This document shows, in pieces, positions 53,615 to 61,844 of a DNA stretch of 64,000 nucleotides. Positions within the stretch are counted from its first letter, which is position 1; the number at the start of each line of letters is the position of its first letter. The notes below the pieces were generated by a model. The model was not told where the DNA came from, made no database searches, and saw nothing but the letters and a program-made list of their open reading frames with translations. The position numbers and the translations under genes are program-made. Source of the DNA: AP-15 sp963781215 (GTDB lineage Bacteria; Pseudomonadota; Alphaproteobacteria; ATCC43930; CGMCC-115725); the NCBI GenBank assembly GCA_963781215.1, contig CAWAFE010000018.1, positions 21,762 through 85,761 on the forward strand, in the 5' to 3' direction.

Positions 53615-53780
53615 AGGGCTGCTCGCGTCCGGCCTCACGCGCACGCCACCTGTTCTCGTCTTTGGCGGGCTTGGTCGGGCCATCCACGGCCTTGCCATCG
53701 GCCGGGTGCAGCGCGCGAGAGGGCGTGGATCACCGGTCGAGCCCGGTGATGAAGATTATCGATAGATAAGGGATTACCCG

Positions 53781-54776
53781 CTAGTCGACGCCGTTGACGA
53801 CGCCGCTGATCAGATTGCCGGCGTAAAGCGGGCCGAGATCGACGCCGCCCGTCGACGGCGCGGGCGCCAAGGCCGCGACGAGTGCGGCGAGGCGGCGCTC
53901 TCCAGCGCGCGCGAGTTCTTCGGCGGCCTCGACCGTGACCGCGGAAAAGCGCAGCCTGTCCCCCGGCCGGCGCCGGCCGAGGATCGGCAGATCGGCCGAG
54001 ACCACCGTGGCGATCTTCGGGTAGCCGCCGGTCGTCTGGTGGTCGGCGAGCAGCAGGATCGGCTGGCCCGAGCCCGGCACCTGGATCGCGCCCGTGGGGA
54101 TCGCGTCGGAGACGATGTCCCAGCCGGCGCGATGGCGCAGCGGCGGGCCGTCGAGGCGCATGCCCATGCGATCGGCGCTGTTCGAGACGCGAAACTCGGC
54201 GCCGAGCAGGGTCGCGACGGCTTCATCGGTGAAATATTCCTGCTGCGGGCCGAGGACGACGCGGATCGGCTGGTCGGCGGCGGCGGGAGGCGGGCACGGC
54301 AGGCAAACCTCGCCCCGCTCGCCGGCGCGCTCGATCGCCAGCGGTAAGAGATCGCCGGCGCGCAACCCCCGCCCCGCGAAGCCGCCGAGCGCGGCCCGCA
54401 CATAGGTCGAGGCGCTACCCAGCGCCGGCGGCACCGCGATCCCACCCTCGACGGCGAGATAGGCGCAGGCCGATGCCGGCCCGAGGCTGATCTGGAAGAT
54501 TTCGCCGCGCCGCAGTGTGAGGCTGCGCCACGCCGGCGCAACCGAGAGGCTGGCGCCGGCGCCGGCGAGCGCGACGCGAACCGTGTCGGCAACGACTTCG
54601 AGGGTCGGCCCGCCAAGCAGGATTTCGAGCGCCGCCATCCCCTGTGGGTTGCCGACCAGCGCATTGCCCAGCCGCAGGCTCTCCCCGTCGAGCGCTCCCG
54701 ACACCGGAACGCCCAATGCCTGCCAGCCGATCCGACCGAGATCCTGCACCGTCGTGTGCAGCCCCGGCGCCAACAC
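53781..54776 (-). CDS. pxpC: Biotin-dependent carboxyltransferase family protein, 5-oxoprolinase subunit C-like
   Basis: A 331-residue protein: VLAPGLHTTVQDLGRIGWQA (family N-terminus), GVPVSGALDGESLRLGNALVGN, LAVEGGIAVPPALGSASTYV, VLGPQQEYFTDEA and DHQTTGGYPKIATVVSADLP. PxpC with PxpA and PxpB hydrolyses 5-oxoproline in many bacteria; those partners are not next to it here, so the role is by family only. The start is a GTG (54776), the only plausible codon before the conserved region. It follows the MFS gene by 86 bp. Its last 201 bases are duplicated at 34951-35151. Confidence 0.85.
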   Translation of the reverse strand: MLAPGLHTTVQDLGRIGWQALGVPVSGALDGESLRLGNALVGNPQGMAALEILLGGPTLEVVADTVRVALAGAGASLSVAPAWRSLTLRRGEIFQISLGPASACAYLAVEGGIAVPPALGSASTYVRAALGGFAGRGLRAGDLLPLAIERAGERGEVCLPCPPPAAADQPIRVVLGPQQEYFTDEAVATLLGAEFRVSNSADRMGMRLDGPPLRHRAGWDIVSDAIPTGAIQVPGSGQPILLLADHQTTGGYPKIATVVSADLPILGRRRPGDRLRFSAVTVEAAEELARAGERRLAALVAALAPAPSTGGVDLGPLYAGNLISGVVNGVD

Positions 54777-54859
54777 CTTCAGTCCCGGCGTGTCGAGAGC
54801 AGCGGCAGATCCCTCGCCCGCGCGTCGTTCGGTCTTCTCGCGCGCTTGCCCCGCGCCGA

Positions 54860-54905
54860 CCCTCACCCCGGCCCTCTCCCGGCGAACGGAGCGAGGGAGG
54901 GCCCC
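54860..54905. repeat. CCCTC-type palindromic repeat overlapping the MFS gene end
   Basis: CCCTCACCCCGGCCCTCTCC opens the element and GGAGGGCCCC closes it. Read in the minus direction, the repeat encodes about the last dozen residues (PSLAPFAGRGPG) and the stop of the MFS transporter, so it has become coding sequence. Confidence 0.6.
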
Positions 54906-56155
54906 GATACCGGCTCGGTCTCGAGGCTCGCCAAGGTGCGGCCGCGGGTTTCGGGCAGCAGCATCAGCATCACGATCATGACCCCGAAGGCAAAGGCGCT
55001 GAGTATCGCGATCGCGACGCCGAGCGGCAGCACCTGGCTCAGAAAACCGACTGTGGTCGGGAAGAACGAGCCGATCGCCCGCCCGGCGTTGTAGCAGAAG
55101 CCCTGGGCCGTGCCGCGGACCGCGGTCGGAAACAGCTCGGTCATGAACGGGCCCATCGGCGGGAATTTGATCAAGAGAATGATGTTCAACGGGATGCCGA
55201 GGAAGAACAGGGCTTCGTTGCCGACCGGCGCCAGCATGAAGATCAGAACCATGAAAAAGGAGCCGATCGCCGACAGCAGAAAGGTCCATTTGCGGCCGAT
55301 CGCATCGCTCAGATAGGAGCCGAGCAGAAAGCCGCACAGCGCGCCCAGGATTTGGACCAGCAGAAACCCGCCGGTGCTGGTCGCCGACAAATGGCGCACG
55401 GTGCGCAGATAGGTCGGCATCCAGATCCCGAGCGCGTAGCCGCCGCCCTGGGCCCCCGAGACCATCAGCGCCACCTTGACCGTGGTCCACAAATGCGGGC
55501 GGCGAAAGGCCGAAAACAGATGCTCGATGCCGAGCGTGCTTCGATCGCGCTGCTGGCCGCGGAAAATCTCGGGCTCGTCGATGTGCCGGCGGATCCAGAA
55601 GACGAACGCTCCCGGCAGCAGCCCGATCGCGAACAGCGCGCGCCAGGCGATCTCCTCGGGCAAAAAGGCGTAGAGGGCGGTGTAGACGAGCGCCGCCGCA
55701 CCCCAGCCGATGGCCCAGCCGGTCTGCACGATGCCGACCGCACGGCCGCGGTATTTGTCGCGGACGACCTCGCCCATCAGAACCGCTCCCGCCGCCCATT
55801 CGCCGCCGAAGCCGAAGCCGTGCAACGCCCGCAATATAAAGAGCTGCTCGAAATTCTGGGCAAAGGCGCACAGGAAGGTGAAAAACGAATACCACAGGAT
55901 CGTGATCTGCAGCATCCGCACCCGGCCGTACCGGTCGGCAAGTGTCCCCGAGAACCATCCGCCCAGTGACGAGATCAGTAATGTCACGGTGCCGATCAGC
56001 CCGGCCTCGCCGCGCGACAGCCCCCACAGCGCGATCACCGTCGGGATCACAAAGCTGTACATCTGCACGTCGAACGCATCGAGCGCCCAGCCGCCGAAGC
56101 AGGCGCCCATCGTGCGACGTTCCTTGGCGTTCAGCTCGCCGAACCAACCGATCAT
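54863..56155 (-). CDS. MFS transporter, aromatic/organic acid:H+ symporter-like
   Basis: A 430-residue 12-segment transporter. It shows the family motifs FGGWALDAFDVQMYSFVIPT in segment 1, GTLADRYGRVRMLQ (MFS motif A), LHGFGFGGEWAAGAVLMGEV, SDAIGRKW (second-half motif A) and MTELFPTAVRGTAQGFCYN. DxQ/D in segment 1 and the RGE-like EVVRDKYRGRA loop resemble the AAHS and sialate/shikimate groups. The substrate is probably a small carboxylate. The last dozen residues come from a REP-like repeat. It precedes pxpC in the same direction, so it may import the substrate of that pathway. Confidence 0.87.
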   Translation of the reverse strand: MIGWFGELNAKERRTMGACFGGWALDAFDVQMYSFVIPTVIALWGLSRGEAGLIGTVTLLISSLGGWFSGTLADRYGRVRMLQITILWYSFFTFLCAFAQNFEQLFILRALHGFGFGGEWAAGAVLMGEVVRDKYRGRAVGIVQTGWAIGWGAAALVYTALYAFLPEEIAWRALFAIGLLPGAFVFWIRRHIDEPEIFRGQQRDRSTLGIEHLFSAFRRPHLWTTVKVALMVSGAQGGGYALGIWMPTYLRTVRHLSATSTGGFLLVQILGALCGFLLGSYLSDAIGRKWTFLLSAIGSFFMVLIFMLAPVGNEALFFLGIPLNIILLIKFPPMGPFMTELFPTAVRGTAQGFCYNAGRAIGSFFPTTVGFLSQVLPLGVAIAILSAFAFGVMIVMLMLLPETRGRTLASLETEPVSGPSLAPFAGRGPG

Positions 56156-56505
56156 CTATATCTCCCCCGCATTTCTTCCCGTGGCCAACCGGAGGCTTGG
56201 GGTTCGAGGCTGATCTTAACAGGCTTCACTATTGACGCCATCGGAAGCGCGCCGGAAATGTTTACATCCCAGAACCACGGTTAACGGTGTGAGCGAAATC
56301 ACCTTTTCGCCCACTCTCACCCTTTGGTAGCAGCGGTCTGTGACGGTGAACTTTACACATGCGCCGGCATGCGGCGGCCAATCTCCTTGATTATCAGGCG
56401 ACTCCCATCGCGGCACGAATTTTGCGCGAAGGTAAGGATGGCGTAAGCACCTTCTGCCCGCGCTGCCAACAGGCCGGTGATCGCGCGCGTATGTCAGGAG
56501 GGATC
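56156..56505. other. Intergenic leader of the PEP-CTERM gene
   Basis: This 350-bp gap between the divergent MFS and PEP-CTERM genes contains an imperfect inverted repeat (GTGAGCGAAATCACC answered by TTTTCGCCCACTCTCAC, 56289-56320). No clear -35/-10 pair was found. GGAGGG just before 56506 is the ribosome-binding site. No other gene is supported. Confidence 0.4.
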
Positions 56506-57363
56506 ATGCGAGGTTTCATCATCAAAACGTCGGTACCTGCGCTGATGCTGGGTCTCTTTGCGGCTCTTCCCGCGGCGGCGACGTCGTTCTCGTTCAGCAC
56601 CGGGGATCCGGACGGGAAAATAGCAACCGCCTCGCGCCCGGACAGCGCCGGAAAAATCGAGATCGAGACCGGTGACGATTTCATCATCAGTTCTGGGACC
56701 CAAATCAACAGCGCGACGTTCACGGGCCTGTTGACCGGCGGTGCGACGACCGCTGATATCGGCCAGGTCCGGGTCGAGATCTACCGGGTGTTCCCAAAAG
56801 ACTCCGATACGGTTCGCACTCCCAGCGTGCTGACGCGGACCAACTCGCCCTCCGATGTCGAATTCGCTGACCGGGATACGGCCGCGTCCAACCTCAGCTT
56901 CACGACGAATGTCCTGGCGGCCACTTTGACGGCAGCGAATTCGGTCCTGAACGGGATCAACAAGTCTCCCAACCAAAAAACCGGCGGCGAGGGGTCGGTG
57001 ACCGGGCAGGAGGTGCGGTTCGACGTGACTTTCGCCACGCCGTTCTCGCTGCCGGCGGATCGCTACTTCTTTATACCGCAGGTCGAGATCACCGATCCGG
57101 CCGGCGAATTCATGTGGCTGTCGGCGCCGAAGCCGATCGCCGCCCCCGCCGATCTGCAATCGTGGATTCGCAACGAGGATCTGGCGCCCGATTGGTCGCG
57201 GATCGGCACCGACATCGTCGGCGGGGATCCAGCCCCAAACTTCAACGCCGCGTTCTCGCTCGCGGGCACGGTGGTGCGCGAGCCGGCGAGCCTATCACTG
57301 CTCGGGGCAGCGCTGGCCGGGATCGGCCTCATCCGGCTGCGGCGGCGGAGCGCGCGCGCTTAG
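56506..57363 (+). CDS. Secreted PEP-CTERM sorting-domain protein
   Basis: A 285-residue protein with signal peptide (MRGFIIKTSVPALMLGLFAA, cleaved near PAAA), a beta-rich middle (ADIGQVRVEIYRVFPKDSDT, VRFDVTFATPFSLPADRYFF) and the C-terminal sorting signal VREPASLSLLGAALAGIGLIRLRRR: a PEP-like REPAS, a hydrophobic helix and a basic tail. Such proteins are cleaved by exosortase and released to the cell surface or extracellular matrix. No exosortase or EPS genes lie in this window. The ATG at 56506 has GGAGGG upstream. Confidence 0.85.
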   Translation: MRGFIIKTSVPALMLGLFAALPAAATSFSFSTGDPDGKIATASRPDSAGKIEIETGDDFIISSGTQINSATFTGLLTGGATTADIGQVRVEIYRVFPKDSDTVRTPSVLTRTNSPSDVEFADRDTAASNLSFTTNVLAATLTAANSVLNGINKSPNQKTGGEGSVTGQEVRFDVTFATPFSLPADRYFFIPQVEITDPAGEFMWLSAPKPIAAPADLQSWIRNEDLAPDWSRIGTDIVGGDPAPNFNAAFSLAGTVVREPASLSLLGAALAGIGLIRLRRRSARA

Positions 57364-57474
57364 CGCTCAACCGGCGAAGACCGTGACAGCCCCGGCCGCC
57401 CGATGCTAGGCTGAGCACCGGACGGCCGGGTCGCTCGGCCAGCGCTGATGGGGACCGGGCGGGCCGAGCCGATC

Positions 57475-58921
57475 ATGCGATTGCCAAGCCCGAGGCGCAT
57501 CCTTCGACTGTGTCTGATCTGCCTTGCCCTCGATTGGGGCGGCGCGTCGGTGCTGCCCTACGCTGCGGGCGCAATCCCGGCGCTGGCGCAGGGCAGCGGC
57601 GGCTACACTCGGCCATCGAGCAGCCAGCTATTCGGGCGGCTACAGCGGGTTCGACCGCCGACCTTCGCTCGGCGGCAGCGGCGGCTACAGCCGGCCATCG
57701 GTCGTCGGATCGTCGGGCGGCTTCAGCGGCGGTCGTGCCTATGGTGGCGACCGCGCGATTTCGCGCGGATCGTCGGGCCAGGCCTTGCGTGACTATCGGG
57801 CATCCCAAGCGCCGGCGACGGCGAGCCGTAGCCCGTCTTCCGGCAGCAGTTACGGCGGCTGGGCGACCGCGCCGTCGCGGCGGCCGGAGCCGAGCGGCTG
57901 GGGTAGCGGTGGCGGCTCGCGTTTTGGCGCCTGGGACGCGGTGCTGGCGTGGTCGCTCTTGAGCTCGCTGTCGCGGCCGGGGAATGCGGCCTATTTCCAG
58001 GACAACCGCAACACCCCGGCCTACCAGGAGTGGCGCAGCGAAGCCGACCGTGCGGCCGCCCGCGACCCGGCGGTGGCGCAGAAGCTCGCCGAGCTCGACG
58101 CGCTGATGACGCAGGCGAAGGCACAGCCTTCGAGCGCGCATGGCGGGCCGCCCGAGACCGCTGGCCAGGGCGCCGGCGTGGTCTGGATCGTCGTCATCGT
58201 CGGCGGGGCGGTTCTGGTCGGGCTCTGGGTCATGCGCCGCCGGCTCGCCCCGGCCGCCGGCGCCGGCTCGCCCATAATGGCGTCCCCCGGCTTGACCGGC
58301 AGCGAGGCGAGCCGGTTTCGCGTCGGCATGACGATCCCGCTCGACCAATCGCCCTTTCTGCTCGCCGCCGGCGCCACCAAGGTCAAACCGCCGCCGGAAT
58401 CGGGCGGGATGATCAGCGTCGAGGCGCTGGGGCTGGTGGTCGACGGCGCGGTCTCGCTGCATCGGCTCTACCTGCCCGGGCGTGAAACGTTCTTTCTGCT
58501 GCATCTGGGGCCGGATGGCGCGCCCGACGAATGCCGGTATTTCTCGCTCCTCGACCAGGTCACGCCGGCGAGCGCGGAGGATTGGGCGTTCTGGCTCGAC
58601 CCGGCGCAGGGAATGATCGGCTGGCCGCAATTTCAGACCAAGGACGGCAAGCTCTACGACCGCGTCTGGGCGCCGGGCGGCAGCCGGGTGCCGCCGCGTC
58701 AGCAGGGGGAAACGGTGCAGGATCTGAACGGGACCAAAGAGCGCAAGCTTCAGGCGATGCTGTACGGCGCCCATACCGGCGCGACCCCGCCGGCGCCCGA
58801 CACCGAATACGTGCTGGTCTGCGCCGTGGAGCAGAGCGGCGAGGCGTGGGTCGAGGTGCATGCCGGGATCGACATCAACCCGGCGTCCCTGACGCTCCCC
58901 GCCGTCCCGCTGTCGAGCTGA
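57475..58921 (+). pseudogene. DUF2491 (YjfK-like) protein, interrupted by a +1 frameshift
   Basis: The first frame gives a signal peptide (MRLPSPRRILRLCLICLALD, cleaved near ALAQG) and GGYTRPSS. The second continues a Ser/Gly-rich segment (SYSGGYSGFDRRPS, GFSGGRAYGGDRAIS), a membrane helix (GVVWIVVIVGGAVLVGLWVM) and the DUF2491 domain (about 270-475) with ALGLVVDGAVSLHRLYLPG and GWPQFQTKDGKLYDRVWAP. Removing one C from the CC at 57624-57625 joins them as a 481-residue protein. It is first in an operon with YjfL-like and YjfJ-like genes. Confidence 0.82.
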
Positions 58922-58932
58922 ACGGAACTATC

Positions 58933-59373
58933 ATGAACACCGCTTCGCCAGGAACCGTCGCCGCCATTCTTGCCGCCCTCGGCCAAGGCCTGCCGATGCT
59001 GATCCTGCACATCCTCGTCTGCGCCGTGCTGCTGGCGGCCGGGGTGTGGGTCTATGTGCGGCTGACGCCGTTCCGCGAGCGCGAGCTGGTGATCCACGGC
59101 AATGCGGCGGCCGGCACGATGCTCGCCGGCGCCATATTGGCGCTGTCGATCCCGCTGGCGGCGATGCTGGCGACCAGCGGTGCGCTGCTCGACATCGTCG
59201 TGTGGGGCGTGGTCGCGCTGATCCTGCAGCTGGTGACGCTCGGGATAGTCTCTTTGTTGATGCGCAATCTCGGCGGGATGATCGAGGCCGGCAATGTCGC
59301 GGCGGCGGTCACCCTGGCCGGGGCGCAGATCGCGGTCGCGCTGTTGAACGCGGCGGCGATGGTGCCCAATTGA
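58933..59373 (+). CDS. DUF350 (YjfL-like) membrane protein
   Basis: A 146-residue protein with four membrane segments in two DUF350 repeats: LILHILVCAVLLAAGVWVYV, MLAGAILALSIPLAAMLATS, VVALILQLVTLGIVSLLM and the last AAAVTLAGAQIAVALLNAA. The conserved RERELVIHGNAAAGTML lies between segments. In E. coli, YjfL is encoded with YjfJ and YjfK. It is 12 nt after the YjfK-like gene, so the genes are cotranscribed. Confidence 0.87.
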   Translation: MNTASPGTVAAILAALGQGLPMLILHILVCAVLLAAGVWVYVRLTPFRERELVIHGNAAAGTMLAGAILALSIPLAAMLATSGALLDIVVWGVVALILQLVTLGIVSLLMRNLGGMIEAGNVAAAVTLAGAQIAVALLNAAAMVPN

Positions 59374-59398
59374 TTTCGACAGCGGAGGAGGGCTTGCA

Positions 59399-60166
59399 AT
59401 GCTGGCGTTCATGCGAAATCTGGTGGGTGTCAAAGTCGATCAGGCGATGAATTCCGGGGTCGAGGCGCTGGTGCGCTGGGATCCGAAGTCGGCGAGCGAA
59501 GCCGAGCTGCGGACGATGGAGCAGCATTTGGACGATCTCGGCCGCGAGGTGGCGCAGGCGCGGCAGAGCTTCGACAAGGAAGAGCGCGAGGCCCAGGCAA
59601 TCCAGGCCCTGTCGGCGCAGCGCATGGCCGCGGCCGAGCAATTGCAGCGCCAGGCCACCGCCGAGGCCGACCCCGGCCGCAAGGCAGCGCTCGAAAAGAG
59701 CCTCGAAACCCTGGTGACGATGCTCGAGCAGATGAAGCCCGAGATCGAGCGCGAGAAGACAGACGCGGCGGACGCCAAGGATTATCTCGAAATGCTGGAG
59801 AAAACCTATGCCGAGGCCGGCGGCAAGCTCAAGTCGGCGCGCTCGGAGCTCGAGCGGGCGCAGCGCGACATGTCGCGGGCCGCACAGCAGCGCGAGCAGG
59901 CCGACCGCCAGGCCGAGGCCGCGCGCCGGGCCGCCGGGCTCGCCAGCACGACGAGCAGCATGACCGTCGCGCTGAAGGCGATGCAGGATGCGGCGGCCAA
60001 GGACCTCGCCTCGGCCGACGCGCAGATGAGCAAGGCGCGCCTGCTGCGGCCGACGCGGCCGGAGCAGGACGACCCGAACATCGCCGCCGCGCTGGCCGCC
60101 GCCGCCGGCAAGCCCGCCGCCCCGCAGAGCCTCGGCGACCGGCTGGCGGCGCTTCGGCCGCGATAG
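59399..60166 (+). CDS. PspA/IM30 family coiled-coil protein (YjfJ-like)
   Basis: A 255-residue protein that is nearly all coiled coil: MLAFMRNLVGVKVDQAMNSG (an N-terminal amphipathic start), EQHLDDLGREVAQARQSFDK, EREAQAIQALSAQRMAAAEQ and further heptad-rich stretches to about residue 190, then an Ala/Pro-rich tail. It follows the PspA/Vipp1 plan, in which such proteins polymerise on the membrane and repair or remodel it. Third gene of the operon; GGAGG precedes the ATG. The ATP-grasp gene (yjfC) found with this set in E. coli is not present here. Confidence 0.83.
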   Translation: MLAFMRNLVGVKVDQAMNSGVEALVRWDPKSASEAELRTMEQHLDDLGREVAQARQSFDKEEREAQAIQALSAQRMAAAEQLQRQATAEADPGRKAALEKSLETLVTMLEQMKPEIEREKTDAADAKDYLEMLEKTYAEAGGKLKSARSELERAQRDMSRAAQQREQADRQAEAARRAAGLASTTSSMTVALKAMQDAAAKDLASADAQMSKARLLRPTRPEQDDPNIAAALAAAAGKPAAPQSLGDRLAALRPR

Positions 60167-60223
60167 CGATACGTGGACGGGGCGGCAGCCGGACCAACCG
60201 CCGCCTCCGCCCGCGCAGCGCCG

Positions 60224-61616
60224 TTAGGCCCGGCGGATCGACAGCAGCTTGTAGTGGTTGTCGCCGAGCATGCCGTTCTTCGGGTAGGACGAAATACGGA
60301 TTCGGTTGCTCTGGTTGCCACCGAGGATCTGAATCTTGCCTTCCTCTTGGCTGATGAAGAAGCCGACATGCCCGCCGACGATCTCTCCTGACCTGCTTCC
60401 CTCGCGTCGCCGGAACACGACGATGTCGCCCTCCCCGGGATCCGCGGTGACGTCTCGGCCCCAACCGTTATCGTGCCACGACATGGCCCATTTGCTGTCG
60501 GTGCCTGCGAACCCAGCTTGCTCGACGCAGTAGTTTACGAACGAGGAGCACCAGTGGGTCTCGTCGGGTGCGGCGCCACCTTCGGTCGTCCGGTGGTACA
60601 TCACGATCCGCGGATTGCTGGCGCTTCCCGGGACTTCCCGCACGCCTCGCGTCAGCTCGTCGCGGGCGAAATCGATCGGCCGGCGCGGCGCCCCGGGACC
60701 GAAAGGCGAGGGAACGGTGCCCGGATCGTCCGGGAGCCCTCCCGATACCGCGGCCAGAAATCGCGCGAACATATATCCGTCGACATGTCCGTCGCCTTCG
60801 ACATCGACCTTCATCCAGGGGCCTTCGAGCCCTCTCCCGGTGACGATCGTGCCGCTGGCGATCGGCGCGATGATGTCGAAGCTCTCGCCCGGCCCCGCGC
60901 GGAGGTTCAAGGTGGATCGCGCGATTACCCGGAAGAGCGCGGCCGAGCCTTCACCTTGCGACGATGTGCTGACACCGTCCGGGCCGAACTGGCCGAAATT
61001 CGCGTGGCTCGAATTGAAGACGTTTCCGTCATAGATGAACCCGCCGATTTCCGACCGCGTCTCCAGCTGCTGCTGAAAGATGGTCCAGATCTGGTCGCTC
61101 AAGGCGTCTCGCGTGCCCGCCCAACCCAGCGCGCCGGCGAGCCAGACGTGGTCGACCAAACCCAGGTTCTGCAAGTGCCGGCCGACAGCCCCAGAGCCGT
61201 AGACACCGACCAGATATTTTCCAGCGAGAGCTGATCTGGCTCGTTGGAAATACACCGCAATCTGGTCGAGCTCGGACCTCCTGAAGTAGTCCGAAATCGA
61301 CGGCGAAATAGATCGCCGAACCCTCGGGCTGCGTCATTTCGGCAGCGAGATGCAGCGCTCGACCGGCATCATCACCGCCGCTGTCGGCGTCGAGATCAGT
61401 GAGGTTGCCGTTCGCCCCGCCGCGCTGCTCGAACACCACGGCAACCGATAAACCGGCCTCGTGCAGCGCTTGCAGCTCCGGCCGCGTCAGGCACTTGGTC
61501 GGAAGCCTCGCGCTGTTGGTGTGGTTGTAATATCGGATCACCGACTTTACGCCGGCTTGCCGCAGACGATCGGCAAATTCCCCGACATCGCTCGCGACAT
61601 CGATAATCTCATGCAT
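60224..61616 (-). pseudogene. DUF1906 glycoside hydrolase-like + SH3-like + CHAP-like (TIGR02594) protein, interrupted by a +1 frameshift
   Basis: The first frame (MHEIIDVASDVGEFADRLRQ, SVIRYYNHTNSARLPTKCLT, GSAIYFAVDF) is the DUF1906 TIM-barrel lysozyme-like domain. Continuing in the second frame are YFRRSELDQIAVYF and the barrel end, an SH3-like segment (STLNLRAGPGESFDIIAPIA) and a C-terminal TIGR02594 domain with THWCSSFVNYCVEQAGFAGT (Cys) and GEIVGGHVGFFISQ (His). Removing one C from the CC at 61291-61292 (GG on the coding strand) restores 463 residues. The domain set suggests a peptidoglycan-active enzyme, possibly of phage or interbacterial origin. Confidence 0.8.
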
Positions 61617-61685
61617 GTCCGCCTCTCCTGCAATGTTGCGCCGGCCGGTTTGACCGACGAGGAGAGGATCTCCTGAAATATGACC

Positions 61686-61691
61686 ATTATA
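61686..61691 (-). promoter_or_regulatory. -10-like TATAAT overlapping the operator
   Basis: A perfect TATAAT reads leftwards at 61691-61686, about 70 nt upstream of the DUF1906 gene start. It shares its first base with the palindrome at 61691-61708. No good -35 lies at the right distance. Confidence 0.3.
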
Positions 61692-61708
61692 TGTGAATTA
61701 ATTCACAT
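61691..61708. promoter_or_regulatory. CRP/FNR-type operator, perfect 18-bp palindrome
   Basis: ATGTGAATTAATTCACAT is an exact palindrome and contains TGTGA-N6-TCACA, the canonical CRP half-sites. It lies in the 228-bp gap between the divergent DUF1906 gene (75 nt to its start) and the aminotransferase gene (137 nt to its start). Its AT-rich context stands out from the GC-rich surroundings. Confidence 0.65.
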
Positions 61709-61844
61709 TGGTGTAAGAAAATGCTCTCAACGGGCTGCTGATGCATGCCGCGGCGAGCGCCCGATGGAATCAAGGCCGACGCGCGTCGGCGCCGGATCGG
61801 GTATGCTCGTCCGCAACCGGATCGGTGGTGGCGGGAGGTTGGCC

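Noticed and set aside
53781..56147. A 788-codon open frame on the minus strand
   Set aside because: It is an accidental read-through: the upstream two thirds is the shadow of the MFS gene in another frame and only the last 331 codons are pxpC.
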